Notes: a model not told the origin generated them from the letters alone. A DNA stretch of 64,000 nt from Cladorhizidae sp. MBARI D1340-BT2 (GCA_028752905.1 JAQNBH010000013.1:28082739-28146738), one strand, 5' to 3'. Positions 12,428 through 25,264 are shown, numbered from the stretch's first letter. Numbers and translations are program-made.

Positions 12428-13770
12428 ACAGCACTTTTCAAGCGAGTTAAAATGTATGCCAATGAGAGAAGAAACAGTTTCAGGATTCAACCTTGGTTAA
12501 AAATCAGTTTTTATTCTCCTCACTAAACTAAAAACTCTTTCACTATCAGCATTGCTTGCAGGAATAATAGTAATTGCAAAGCTAATGTTGCTAATCTCTC
12601 ATATTTGTATTCACCCATTGCTGACTTTACATTTTTGACATTTAGCCAAAATTCCACTGCATCTTGACTGTCTGAAGTGGTCACATCCAAGTAGGATGAA
12701 AATTCTCAGAACTCAAGGGTGACATCAGCTTTGTCAAAAGTAATTGGAAAGAAATCGTAGATTTTATCGAACACTACCAATGGAATGTCTAGTGATTGTG
12801 TGGGGGATCAAGAAGTCTCAGAACTTTCAGCACATCAGACTTGAAATCAAACTTGTCAAGTAATTTCCTTGCAAAAGCTTGATAGAACCGTTTCACCACA
12901 GAAAAAAAGTATCGACTGGTGCTGAATCTCCTTTATTTTCTCGCAGGTGGATCACCAAAGCTTTTGTATTGTCTCCTTTGAATATTTCTTCATCAGGGAG
13001 ATGACTAAAAGAATCCATGTACTTGATTCTTGTTAAATTTGCACTTTGTCTAATTATTATTGGCTTGATAAAGAAAGATAAAACTGTGTTCCAAGTAAAC
13101 GTTCACTTTCTGCATGAAGTTTGTGGATCGTTGATGAAAATGTTGTTTGAAAAAGTTTGTTATACTATCAGTGTATTAATAAGAAATTGAACCTAAAGAT
13201 TAGTCAGAGGTTTATTTAGCAATGAAACTATGCTTTTGACTTTTCAATATCAGGATGACTATTAAAATAAGATAGCGATGAGTTCCACATATCCAACGTT
13301 CTCCTGAGAGCACAAGTTAGAGAAAGCCATCGGGTATCACAATGCTTAAGTATGGACTTGAATTCCACATGACAGAAGTCAGCATACTCATGGAGTGATG
13401 TAACACGTATAGTGCTACGATAAAAGTGATCCATTAAGAACTCATCAACTTTAAAGGGAAGGGTTTTGACAGCAGATTTAACTACCAAAGTGACTACATG
13501 ACATATACAATGAATGTCAACGGTTTTTGGCTGTTTTTCACGAAGCTTAGTAATGACCCCACTCCTAGTGATCATGACACTGCAATGAAGTATTCGAAAC
13601 AAAACTTAGCATTACTAAATTCAAGGCCATATTTCAGAATTACCTGTTCGAGAGAGTTGAATATGCCTTCTGCACTTAAATCAGTAATTCCAACAGTTTC
13701 CAAGTGTCGGGTTCTCACTAAGCCATTGATAGGTTCAAAGGCGCAGATGAGAACTGTAAGAAGCTTCACT
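12428..13770 (-). pseudogene. Decayed hAT transposase, second type
   Basis: The minus strand encodes a region with HCICHVVTLVVKSAVKTLPF, KSILKHCDTRWLSLTCALRR and LDMWNSSLSYFNSH (13602-13228). The end of the element reads PASNADSERVFSLVRRIKTD and then IGIHFNSLEKC (about 12590-12430), the hallmark of the hATC dimerisation domain (P.SNA.SER.FS). Between them lie stops and shifts, so the gene is broken. A further upstream piece at 13769-13572 contains GLVRTRHLETVGITDLSAEG. It differs from the ZMYM1-like hAT copies elsewhere in the window (no TTF-type finger seen). Its ends were not found. Confidence 0.65.
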
Positions 13771-14494
13771 GAACCACCTTTATCATTCGACTCATTTCAT
13801 TCGACTCATTACAAAGCAAACTATATGGTGAATTGTGAAGATTACTGATTATTGGCTTCTTATAAAAAGGGTCTAGTGCTTCACACAAAATGGATCTGGT
13901 TTTAGTATGCTTACAGGAAAAATCTGAAGCAATAGCCGAGTCAGGAAAACATTGCCTGAACTAAATCAGATGAGTGATCAGCGGCCTGAAAGGAGAGATT
14001 GTGCATACCAATGAACTTGCATATCATTACTTCAACAGACATAACCTTTCTTGCATGGCTCAGCTGCATTGCAGATTAGCTTGAGCTCAACACTCCCTTG
14101 ATCAGGGATGACCCTTCACATCCCTTAGACTTTGCTTATGGCTACAACCTTCCACATGACAAGATGTCATTGAATCCCCCATGAAAAACACTAAAATGAC
14201 TTGAACACAGCTTGCAATAAGCATTACTTGTTTCCTTTTGTGCTGTAAATTATTCGTTACCAGCTGCACTTGAACCTTTCCCTTCCAGCTATTCGTGAGT
14301 CCACACCCGTAGCTGTCATTTCAGCCAAGCATATTTTCTTTGAAGTACCAGCTGATTGAGAGCTACTATCTTAGTCTTAGTCTAGTGAACTAGCCATAGC
14401 TGGTTGACAAGCAGTGACAAAAGTTGTCTCGGCACCAGACCCTTTACCGAATATCTAAGTAAAAAATTATAATTTTTCAATACTCCGCACTAAA
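13771..14494. other. No gene recognised
   Basis: May contain more of the decayed hAT element on the minus strand, but I could not identify conserved blocks. Confidence 0.4.
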
Positions 14495-15041
14495 GCCTGT
14501 ATCTAGACACTATGCTTTTATATTAGTCATTGACACCGCTAAGTTGTGGTCAGCAATCTACACAAGACAGCAACGAGCACAGCACAAGCGAAATTGCTTC
14601 TCTGCAATTTCCTGGGAAAGTCACGGGGAAAACATTAATACCCTACGCTGTAGAACAGCGTTTGGATTTTAGCCGTGCGCCACTTAAAAAGTAGATAGAG
14701 CAACCAATTTTACTGGGTTGTGCCCAGAGCGGGTATATAATGTAGTAGCGGAGCAGTGGGTGGTACGGTAGACACAGAGCTGAGGGTGGTGCACGCTAGC
14801 GACGGAGCAGGTGGTGATACCTTGTAGCTGCAGAACAGAGGGTGATGCATGGATGGAGCCGGGGGAAGTACAGGCTTGAAGGTAGCTCAGACTCAAGACC
14901 GTAGGCAGCTCTCATCTTTGCACAGGCTTGAAGGTTCTGACTCAAGAGTGGCCAACATTCTGCGCATGTCAAGCGGGCTCCAGATTCACATAAAAGCACA
15001 GCCAACACTGGAGGAGCCTCAATTCGATTCTCGGGCTAGTC
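14495..15041 (+). promoter_or_regulatory. Upstream region shared by both FERM-like gene copies
   Basis: Homologous to 28134-28585: both contain 'taagttgtggtcagcaatc', 'tgtagaacagcgtttg', 'tacaggcttga' and 'catgtcaagcgggctccag', and both end at the same start codon. Promoter and 5' UTR probably lie here because they were duplicated together with the gene. No TATA box was identified with confidence. Confidence 0.55.
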
Positions 15042-16516
15042 ATGACCTATTGCAGCAGCTGCGACATCTCCTCGGATACTTTCTCAATCGTAGAAAAAAA
15101 GAGGGATGAAACGGAGACTCGGAAAGATGCAATAATTCAATTGAGAGAATTTGTGGTCTCGACATTCAGTTCAAAAATAAAAGACATCATTTTTTCTTTA
15201 CCTGAGAATTGCCTGGTTGCTCATGTCAAATCAAGGGCTGGAGAACATCTTCATCTCGACAGGATAAGTCTTGAAATGTTTGGTCTCTTCGTTGGCCCAC
15301 TGATATGTCCGACAAAACATATTCCTGATGAAGTAACAGTTGGTGATCACACAGAGTTTAGTCTCCAGCGAATATTGTTCTGGTGTGGCAGTGAGATGCT
15401 CATAACCAAGTATGACCAGAATGCTCTTGACCTCCTTTATTGGGAGATGAAGTACATATTTAGTGGCAAGGATAAACCTGTTGAAAATGCCACACTCAGT
15501 TATAAAGTTAATTATGTGGACAAGGTTCACAAATGGCAAAAGTACTACTGGAGGTATTACTATAGAATTCCCAACTGCACTCTTTCGGGCCAATTGGTTA
15601 ATGAGGACTGTCTTATAAGAAGTGGAGCCTCCATACAAATTGCACTGGGTTTGGAAACACTCTCAATCTTGGGTACTAATCGTAAAGTTGTCACTTTTTT
15701 TAAATGGCAGCAGGTAGGTGCTGTGATGATGGAAGCAAAGACTAAGAATCTGATAAAGTTTATAATGGGAAACAAAGTAGTTTCTGTAGTAGATAAGGAC
15801 CGTGGTGAATATCTCTTCAGCTTGGCTATCCACATCATCAAAATGAACGAAGAAAAGTTTGGAACAAGATCTCGACATAGAATTGTTCCTGACCGCATTC
15901 ACGGTTATCTTGTATTTTTCAATGATGCATGCTATGTGTCAGCTTTGAAATCATCACAGGAAACAAAGGGAAACATGCCTGAAGACTTCGTCATGCAATA
16001 TCCTCTAAAACTGGATGAAATAAAGAAAAGAGTTGAATTTTATGAGGAAGTGTGGCAGGATGCTGAAGGTGAAATGGAATTATATGAAGAGTGTATACAT
16101 TTGGCCAATGCAACTATTGATGATCATGATGAAGATGATGATCATAGAGATACACAGAATGATGAAGGTGAACTAGTTTTAGCTTGCAAGAACATTAGAC
16201 ATAATGCATTTTGTTTGCATAACATGTTTCTATTTGGATATAGTTGGTCATGTTGAAGAAATTGAACAAGATGTGCAAAAACAGTATGGTGATAGCCAGG
16301 ATGATAAAGGTGAGAACATCCCACTACACCTACTCCTGCATCCCTGGCATCATGACTTAACAATGTTTGTTGCTATGTTTGCTTATAGAATGTGTGAGTC
16401 ATGATCATATTGTTGAAGATGGAAGGAAGACAGAGGAGAAAGATCGAAGTGTGCAGAAAATAAAGGATGAGGATATTCAGGATAGTGATAAGGAGAATGT
16501 CATGCCTACTACTTAG
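15042..16516 (+). CDS. FERM-like domain protein, copy 1 (three exons)
   Basis: Exons 15042-16167, 16244-16309 and 16389-16516 join in frame into 439 residues. The junctions are GAAG^gtgaac...ggatatag^TTGG and AAAG^gtgaga...cttatag^AATG, with introns of 76 and 79 bp. The start is chosen because copy 2 has the same MT(Y/D)CSSCD beginning. A probable ubiquitin-like F1 region (about residues 35-100) contains VKSRAGEHLHLDRISLEMFG. Next comes FSLQRILFWCGSEMLITKYD and LLYWEMKYIFSGKD, like an F1/F2 boundary. A PH/PTB-like F3 region follows (about 195-275; FFKWQQVGAVMMEAKTKNLI, YLFSLAIHIIKM). The tail after about 345 is acidic and charged, ending DKENVMPTT. FERM modules link membranes to cytoskeleton or cargo, but no partner can be named, and the middle (F2) part looks short. 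The gene model is well supported; the FERM assignment is moderate. Confidence 0.72.
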
Positions 16517-16535
16517 CTCTCCCTTTTACTGGACG

Positions 16536-16541
16536 ATTAAA
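16536..16541 (+). promoter_or_regulatory. Possible poly(A) signal ATTAAA of FERM-like copy 1
   Basis: ATTAAA lies 20 bp after the stop codon. It is conserved at 30248-30253 after copy 2 but lost from the duplicated tail near 20140. Confidence 0.4.
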
Positions 16542-19100
16542 GATGGTCGAAGAATATAATTAGAAATGTATATATTTGATTTGTCACAAACATTGTTTGA
16601 TTTTGTGTCTAAAATTTTGCTATCATGAATATAGTAAATGGACACCAAGCCAGTGAAATAGGTTATTATCTGTTGTCATGTCAAAAAGACTCTTTACATT
16701 CTGTTTTTGGCAAAAGTGTTTTTAAATTTAAAGTATGCCATTAAGCTAAGTGATACGCCATTAAGCTAAGTGTCTAAAAGTATCAGATTAGCTAATCATT
16801 AAGTGGAGACTAGGCTCTTGGTAGCATTTTTTCCCACCCCCATGAAACTGGGCCCATGCAGCCAGTGGTCACCTAAAGGTCAAGGTATGGCAAGACATGC
16901 TTGTTCAGTGAAACTTACTTGGCTCTCCTTTCATGTATGCTAAGTTCATTTATCCAAGTTTCCATTTCTCTGAAGCATTCCACCTCATCTGTCATTACAC
17001 TTTCACCCTGAACAGCAGTCAATCCATCCAAACACAAATATAGCTACAGATAAACAAATAGAATTGTGTCATGTTACATCTATATACAACAAAACTTATA
17101 CAGCAAGGAAATTCATCCAGGGGTGACTCTTTACTCAAGAATGGAGAGTAGTTCCTGGTAAACAAAGGTGCCTGTGCAGCCCACAGTAGACAGTTTCCAG
17201 AAGATGCAGTTGATGAGATTAGTTGCAGTCATCACAACCATTGAATGTAGGTGTCCTCCAACGAAGCTTCAGATTGGTGAATTATGAGAAAGTCAGTGGG
17301 TAAAACTCTCTGCACCTTGCAGGCTGTTTACATAGTAGGCATTTGTTGTTGGCCCTCACTATAGCCTAGGGCTCACCAGTCACACAAACAACCGGTGTCA
17401 ATTTGCAAGGATCCAAGGGAATGTACGTATTTCTGACTGTTGTTGGTCGGTTGACAGTGTGTAGTCAGAAGTTGGAAAGGATTGCACTGGGTTACTCGCT
17501 ATTTAGTAAAGAAGTGATTTGTGGAGATGTAGGCTGGCAGTTAAGACCTCACCAATGTTTGCCACCCACAATCGGTATGCAAAGCAGTGGTAAAATCAAC
17601 ACGAGCACATTTTGATAATCTTAAACTGCTGCTGCTTTTCCAAATACCACTGTGCTCTCTAGCCACTGTATCATAGCAACATGCAGCATTCTGGATAGTG
17701 TACTCCACCTTTCTGGATCTTTCTCTGTTTGCACAGGTCTGGCTGTAAATTCATTTGTTAAACCATACAGTTTGCTAGATATACACCATAAATGGACCAT
17801 GCATAATATAGTAGTTGGCCAGATATATATCATAAATTGGATTATTGTATCTGAAGTTAAACCATGCTTAGTATGGTAGTTGGCTAGATATATATCATAA
17901 ATGGGATTATTATATCTGAAGTTAAACCATGCATAATAATTTATGATATATATATATATCATAAATTGGATTATTGTACCTGAAGTTAAACCACGCTTAG
18001 TATGGTAGTTGGCCGGATATACACCATCAACGGAAGTATTGCTGCATATTAATACTGATTAAAAAAGGTACTTGGTCTTCAGTATATTAATAGGTACTGG
18101 GTCTTGTAAGTTGTTGGTTGTTTCATTTCTCCAATATACGATTTTTGTTTTAACATTTCTTGTCTTGTTTCTACTTGTTTCTTATAGACAAGCGGCCACC
18201 ATAAGAAGTTACTTAGTGTAACACCAGACCTAACAAATCTTATGTTAATATTTACTATATACTGTATATATGTTTATATTATAGTAAGCTAGATAAGTGC
18301 CTATGTATGGTACACATAGATACAGGCATATAAATATATACATAGTTTTTTATTTAAAGGTCTGTGATGTTAACTATTTTCTCATTTGAGGAAACCACTT
18401 CGTACACATGCACTATAAATATACAGTCTGTTTATAAAAAAATTACTTTGTCTGTTAGATATTGTCACAAGAGTAAAAGGTTCTGAGGATACCAACTGAT
18501 TATTTCATGGTATATAAGAAAATGTGCAACAGCTTGCTGACTCAGCTAAGTATTTCACACCCACAGGATGTTTATGACAAAAACCCTTTACCAGATATTC
18601 AGTTCTTGGGTTGAGTAGAGAAACAGATTAGTGCTGAATTAAGCAATGGGTTATCAATGGCCTGGACAGTTTGGGGACTTCTAATAGATGAATTTAGGTG
18701 TGAGAAAAGTAGTAATATACATAGGTGCTAAATTAAGAAACAGATTACCTAGTTGTGGTAATATGGGACAGTCTTCTGATCTGGAGTCTTTTGGTGCTAA
18801 TATTATGAGGAACAGACATACTATATTCAATGTGTGGGAAGAAAAAATAGATTCAGACAAAATTAAATTAAAAACAAGTATCTGTATTGGATCAATTAGC
18901 AGGGGGAAAATAGAATTATACCAATATAGACAACAAACATCTACAGGATCTTTTATCTATTAACAATACAGATTTTTGAAAAAATGGCCTTCATTATAGT
19001 AAAGGGTCCTGTAAATGTTTTTTTTTGTCAGCATTGGTAAATTCTTGTTTCCTAGTGAGTAAATAATTTGTCTTTTTTATAGCAAGTAGACACCTAAAAC
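16542..19100. other. Non-coding 3' flank of FERM-like copy 1
   Basis: No gene recognised. Contains three to four copies of a motif near 17765-18030 ('gttaaaccatgcttagtatg' plus 'gtagttggc...atatatca'), a shorter MITE-like motif near 18070-18140, and another at 18965-19060. Confidence 0.6.
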
Positions 19101-19133
19101 AAGTTACTTAGTATAACACCAGAAGTAACCAGA

Positions 19134-19515
19134 CATAATAATGATAATAACAACAACAATAACAATAACAATAATAACAGTAATAACAACAATAACAACA
19201 ATAATAACAACAACAATAACAACAACAATAACAACAATAATAACAACAATAATAACAGTAATAATAACAGTAATAATAACAACAGCAATAATAACAGCAA
19301 TAATAACAGCAATATAATAACAGCAATAATAAGAGCAATAATAACAGCAATAATAACAACAGCAATAACAACAGCAATAATAACAGCAATAATAACAGCA
19401 ATAATAACAGCAATAATGACAACAATAATAACAACAATAATAACAAAAATAATAACAACAATAATAACAACAACAACAACAATAATAATAATTGCAATAA
19501 TTGCAATAATAATAA
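19134..19515 (+). repeat. (AAT/AAC) trinucleotide-rich microsatellite, unit 1
   Basis: About 380 bp of AATAAC, AACAGC and AACAAT triplets. Long minus-strand frames (poly-Leu, poly-Tyr/Cys, poly-Ile/Val) are artefacts of the period. Confidence 0.95.
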
Positions 19516-19654
19516 ATATTAGCAAATAGAGTTTTAAACATAATATAAAGTAAAATAATGTTAATAATATACTACTAATAATAATAATAACAATGACACC
19601 AATAACAGCAAAAATAACAACACCAATTATATATGTAGATTTGACTAGTCGATA

Positions 19655-19805
19655 AAGAAATGAAACAAGAATTTACGAAATATTTACAGGAACCTTTACT
19701 TGTCAATATAATAAAGAAATACCACTTTTTTTATACTGTATTTTCATTGTTTATTGACAACGGATCCTGTTAATGTTTTTGGTCAATTCTTGTTTAGTCA
19801 ATCTA
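19655..19805. mobile_element. MITE with imperfect inverted ends at the duplication breakpoint
   Basis: The left end 'aaacaagaatttacgaaata' and the right end '...tttttggtcaattcttgttt' are imperfect reverse complements. Inner words 'caggaacctttacttgtcaa' and 'ttgacaacggatcctg' also pair. About 135-150 bp with no coding capacity. Its right end abuts the junction between the two tandem units, and a copy ends unit 2 at about 23222-23372. Confidence 0.6.
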
Positions 19806-19862
19806 ACTAGTTTTAGCTTGCAAGTGCATTTTGTTGCATAACACATTTCTATTTGGATATAG

Positions 19863-20125
19863 TTGGTCATGTGGAAGAAATTGAACAAGATTTGCAAAAA
19901 CAGTGTGGTGATAGCCAGGATGATAAAGGTGAGGACATCTCACTACACCTACTCCTGTACCCCCGGCATCATGACTTAACAATGCTATGTTTGCTTATAG
20001 AATGTGTGAGTCATGATCATATTGTTGAAGATGGAAGGAAGACAGAGGAGAAAGATCGAGGTGTGCAGAAAATAAAGGATGAGGATATTCAGGATAGTGA
20101 TAAGGAGAATGTCATGCCTACTTAG
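19863..20125 (+). pseudogene. Orphan exons 2 and 3 of the FERM-like gene
   Basis: Exons 19863-19928 and 20001-20125 keep the length, phase, donor (AAAG^gtgagg) and acceptors (ggatatag^TT, cttatag^AA) of the parent gene. They encode the acidic tail ending ENVMPT before a stop at 20123-20125. No exon 1 precedes them within unit 2. They could be a dead fragment or alternative 3' exons reached by splicing from the donor at 16168. The ATTAAA after the stop is missing. Confidence 0.7.
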
Positions 20126-22699
20126 CTCTCCCTTTTACTGGACGGTCGAAGAGAAATGTATATATTTGATTTGTCACAAACATGGTTTGATTTTGTGTCT
20201 AAAATATTGCTATCATGAATTTAGTAAATGGACACCAAGCCAGTGAAATAGATAGTATAATGGGTTGTTATCTGTTGTCATGTCAAAAAGACTCTTTACA
20301 TTCTGTTTGTGGCAAAACTGTTTTTAAATTTAAAGTATGCCATTAAGGTAAGTGAGTGCGCCATTAAGCTAAGTGTCTAAAAGTATCAGATTAGCTAATC
20401 ATTAAGTGGAGCCTAGGCCCTTGGTAGCATTTTTTTCCCACCCCCATGAAACTGGGCCCATGCAGACCTAAAGGTTAAGGTATGGCAAGACATGCTTGTT
20501 CAGTGAAACTTACTCGGCTCTCCTTTCATGTATATATGCTAAGTTCATTTATCCAAGTTTCCATCTCTCTCAAGCATTCCACCTCATCTGTCATTACACT
20601 TTCACCCTGAACAGCAGTCAATCCATCCAAACACAAATATAGCTAACAGATAAACAAATAGAATTGTGTCATGTTACATCTACAACAACTTATACAGCAA
20701 GGAAATTCATCCAGGGGTGACTTTTTACTCAAGAATGGAGAGTAGTTCCTGGTAATCAAAGGTGCCTGTGCAGCCCACAGTAGACAGTTTCCAGAAGATG
20801 CAGTTGATGAGATTAGTTGCAGTCATCACAACCATTGAATGCAGGTGTCCTCTAACGAAGCTTCAGATTGGTGAATTATGGGAAAGTCAGTGGGTAACTC
20901 TCTGCACCTGGCAGGCTGTTGGCATTGTTGTTGGCCCTCACTATAGCCTAGGGCTCACCAGTCACACAAACAACTGGTGTCAATTTGCAAGGATCCAAGG
21001 GAATGTACGTATTTCTGACTGTCGTTGGTCGGTTGACGGTGTGTAGTCAGAAGATTGCACTGGGTTACTCGCTATGGTAAAGAAGTGATTTGTGGAGATG
21101 TAGGCCGGGAGTTAAGACCTCACCAATGTTTGCCACCCACAATCGGTATGCAAAGCAGTAGTAAAATCAACACGAGCACATTTTGATAATCTTAAACTGC
21201 TGCTGCTTTTCCAAATACCACTGTGCTCTCTAGCCACTGTATCATATATAACAACATGCAGCATTCTGGATAGTGTACTCCACCTTTCTGGATCTTTCTC
21301 TGTTTGCACAGGTCTGGCTGTAAATTCATTTGTTAAACCATACAGTTTGCTAGATATACACCATAAATGGACCATGCATAATATAGTAGTTGGCCAGATA
21401 TATATCATAAATTGGACTATTGTATCTGAAGTTAAACCATGCTTAGTATGGTAGTTGGCTAGATATATATCTTAAATGGGATTATTATATCTGAAGTTAA
21501 ACCATGCTTAGTATGGTAGTTGTATCATAAATGGGATTATTGTATCTGAAGTTAAACCATGCTTAATATGGTAGTTGGCTGGATATACACCATCAACGGA
21601 ACTATTGCTGCATATTAATACTGATTAAAAAAGGTACTTGGTCTTCAGTATATTAATATATAGGTAAAGGGTCTTGTAAGCTGTTGGTTGTTTCATTTCT
21701 TTTTTCTATCCAATATACGATTTTTGTTTTAACATTTCTTGTCTTGTTTCTACTTGTTTCTTATAGACAAGCGGCCACCATAAGAAGTTACTTAGTGTAA
21801 CACCAGACCTAACAAATCTTATGTTAATATTTACTATATATATATATATGTTTATATTATAGTAAGCTAGATAAGTGCCTATGTATGGCACACATAGATA
21901 CAGGCATAAAAATATATGCATAGTTTTTTATTTAAAGGTCTGTGATGTTAACTATTCTCTCATTTGAGGAAACCACTTGATACACATGCACTATAAATAT
22001 ACAGTCTGTTTTAAAAAAAATTAGTACTTTGTCTGTTAGATATTGTCACAAGAGTAAAAGGTTCTGAGGATACCAACTGATTATTTCATGGTATATAAGA
22101 AAACGTGCAACACCTTGCTGACTCAGCTAGTATTTCACACCCACAGGATGTTTATAACAAAAATCCTTTACCAGATATTCAGTTCTTAGGTTGAGTAGAG
22201 AAACAGATTAGTGCTGAATTAAGCAATGGTTAGCAATGGCCTGGACAGTTTGGGGACTTCTAATAGATGAATTTAGGTGTGAGAAAAGTAGTAATATACA
22301 TAGGTGCTAAATTAAGAAACAGATTACCTAGTTGTGGTAATATGGGACAGTCTTCTGATTTGGTGCTAATATTATGAGGAACAGACATACTATATTCAAT
22401 GTGTGGGAAGAAAAAATAGATTCAGACAAAATTAAATTAAAAACAAGTATGTGTATTGGATCAATTAGCAGGGGGGAAATAGAATTATACCAATGTAGAC
22501 AACAAACATCTACAGGATCTTTTATCTATTAACAATACAGATTTTTGAAAAAATGGCCTTCATTATAGTAAAGGGTCCTGTAAATTATTTTTTTGTCAGC
22601 ATTGGTAAATTCTTGTTTCCTAGTGAGTAAATAATTTGTCTTTTTTATAGCAAGTAGACACCTAAAACAAGTTACTTAGTATAACACCAGAAGTAACCA
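20126..22699. other. Non-coding duplicate of 16517-19130
   Basis: Same content as the flank in unit 1; no gene recognised. Confidence 0.7.
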
Positions 22700-23085
22700 G
22701 ACATAATAATAATAATAACAACAACAACAACAATAACAATAACAATAACAATAATAACAGTAATAACAACAATAACAACAATAATAACAACAACAATAAC
22801 AACAACACTAACAACAACAATAATAACAACAATAATAACAGTAATAATAGCAGTAATAATAACAGTAATAATAACAGCAATAATAACAGCAATAATAACA
22901 GAACAGCAATAATAACAGCAATAACAACAGCAATAATAACAGCAATAATAACAGCAATAATAACAGAAATAATAACAGAAATAATTACAACAATAATAAC
23001 AATAATAACAACAATAATAGCAACAATAATAACAACAACAATAATAATAATAATTGCAATAATTGCAATAATAATAAATATTAGC
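22700..23085 (+). repeat. (AAT/AAC) trinucleotide-rich microsatellite, unit 2
   Basis: Duplicate of the tract at 19134-19515 with a different triplet order and length. Confidence 0.95.
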
Positions 23086-23414
23086 AAATAGAGTTTTAAA
23101 CATAATATAAAGTAAAATAATGTTAATAATAATTATACTACTACTAATAATAATAACAATGACACCAATAACAACAAAAATAACAACGCCAATTATATAT
23201 GTAGATTTGACTAGTCGATAAAGAAATGAAACAAGAATTTACGAAATATTTACAGGAACCTTTACTTGTCAATATAATAAAGAAATACCACTTTTTTTAA
23301 ACTGTATTTTCGTTGTTTATTGACAATGGATCCTGTTAATGTTTTTGGGCAATTCTTGTTTAGTCAATCTAATATATATTTTTTGTTTGTAATTTTTGGG
23401 GGTATTTTCGATAC

Positions 23415-24497
23415 CATACGTGAATGTGTAACCAGTTTCTTAACTAATGCAGGCTTAGTTAGGGCTTATTTAAATAATGTAGTGAAGAGAATTAACGAGG
23501 GAACAGCAAATTCTTAGCTAGATTAAAGCAAACTTGCTGCACAGGCAAGTGAGAAAAGCCCTGCTTATGCAGAAAACAGAACTACACTTATAAAGAAGCT
23601 AACATGGTTCAATACACTATGGGTTTACAATGAAATAACATGTGTATGCACTTTTGTTTTTGCGAGTAATGCCTACAGTCCATCTACTAACTTGCTCCAA
23701 AATCATGTCTAGCTTCCTGAAAGCTGCAAATAGCCCTCCAACTTCCCCTCTCAGACTCTTCCCACCAATGTCTGAGCCACCCCTCCATTAGTAACCTTCA
23801 CTCTAAATGTCACCGAGTTGCTCAGTCTCAATTGGTTATATATAAACACCCTTCCAATTGTAACCACAGAGGCAAATAGAATAACACACTCCAGAATAAT
23901 CGCTCATTATGCTTATAAGGCAGAAGAATATAGGGCACCAGCAGCATTTGAACCCTTGAACCCTTGATTTCTCTGCTTTACAAACGATAACCATTCCTCC
24001 AAACAGGCACTTGAACTCCTTCACAACTGCAATCAATAGAAACCGCCCATTTCAACAGTAATCACAGGTAGATTGGGGACAGAACTAATAAGAATTGCCG
24101 CTCCTATTATGGCACAGTGAATCTAGCCTGCATTTCTGTGGGGATATTTAGCATTGCAGCCGACAGTTCTTGTAAGTTTTCATTTGCCTGATATACTCGC
24201 TTTATACATCATTACCCTGCATATTATCTTGTAAGTATTGGTAAACGGTAAAGATAGGAGAAAAGGTTGAGCACACCATGACCTGCAAGACTCCTAGGCT
24301 GACCATATGTACAGCCAGTGCATAATCTTTCCTAGTTCACCCACCCCCCTTCTCCACCCCACCCCCACACACCCAGAATACTTGGGACTCTCCTAGGATG
24401 TCCCTAGTGTGGGTGACTAACTCTACACCTTGGACCATGGAATTAGGGCTAGGGCGGAGTGTTCTAGGGATATTCTAGGTTAGGACCAGGGCCAAGG
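23415..24497 (-). repeat. Right arm of the long inverted repeat
   Basis: Inverted relative to 5590-8275 and lacking the equivalent of 6300-7850. Its inner side touches the end of tandem unit 2. At the position of the missing segment it reads (minus strand) AGGGGTGGCTCAGAC, which resembles the hAT end sequence found at 25008. Confidence 0.85.
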
Positions 24498-25007
24498 CTT
24501 TTTATTAATGCTGCACACCATCCATATGGGAAGTAAGATAACGTGCCGTGATGTTTCTGGCTGTGCCACAAAGCGACATAGAGAGTGTGGAATAAAAGAG
24601 TACTTTTCGAGGACAAGGTAAGTAGTCAGCTATAGCTAGGTGGCTAGATTAGCTACGCTAAGCCTAAAGCCATCTTGAAATAGTTAGCAGTTTCTGTACT
24701 ATGTAGCTAACTAGCTATTAGCCTGCTGCAACATCTAGCTTAGCTAGTACTGTACCAGTAAAGCTGTTTATGGGAATGCAAGTGGAAAGAGGAACGCGAA
24801 CTGGCTCTGGCTAAATACTCGGAGGACAAACTTTATTTCACACTGATCATGATTATTTTCCAAACATACGTAAATTTCAATTACTTTACCAGTTTTCCTG
24901 TGAGTGCGAAAGGTCTATCAGTGTGTTACGTTTTCTCAAGATTCTCATAGAAGTACGATGTCTCAGGAGCGACTAAGTGCTACAATACCACAAAGCATCA
25001 GTATTAC
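24498..25007. other. No gene seen
   Basis: Unique, rich in 'tagcta' words. A plausible splice donor, 'gaggacaag^gtaagtag', lies near 24615, but no exon could be supported. Confidence 0.4.
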
Positions 25008-25264
25008 CAGGGGTGGCTCAGCCACTCTAAGGTTGGGTTGGCCAGGGATGGCTCAGCCACTTTAAGGCTGAATGGGTCAAACTGAATGGGTCAAAACGAG
25101 GATGAGGCCGCTTGCGGCCACGAAAAATTATTTTTTAAATGTTTGCAAATAGCTCATGATTTTTGTCTATTCAACTACTTTTCTAACCATGGTTTGAGTC
25201 ACAATTGAGTTATGAAATTGCACATTTAAAAAAATCAAATCTACCAAATATTGCATGCCTGTGT

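Larger units (their letters stand above)
16167..19805 (+). repeat. Tandem segmental duplication, unit 1
   Basis: About 3.6 kb duplicated head to tail with 19806-23372. Both units start 'aactagttttagcttgcaag' inside intron 1 of the FERM-like gene. They carry exons 2-3, the 3' flank, short AT-rich repeats, an (AAT/AAC)n microsatellite and a MITE, and end 'caattcttgtttagtcaatc'. The units differ by scattered substitutions and small indels, and microsatellite length differs. Confidence 0.93.
19806..23372 (+). repeat. Tandem segmental duplication, unit 2
   Basis: Second copy of the 3.6-kb unit; see unit 1. It contains orphan FERM-like exons 2 and 3 but no exon 1 before them. The microsatellite equivalent is at 22700-23085, and the MITE copy forms the right end. 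Confidence 0.93.

Noticed and set aside
15231..15898. Minus-strand frames opposite the FERM-like exon 1
   Set aside because: Shadows of the plus-strand gene. The plus strand is conserved between two paralogues with the same splice sites.
19094..19541. Minus-strand poly-Leu, poly-Ile/Val and poly-Tyr/Cys frames (also 22662-23103)
   Set aside because: Artefacts of the AAT/AAC trinucleotide repeat.
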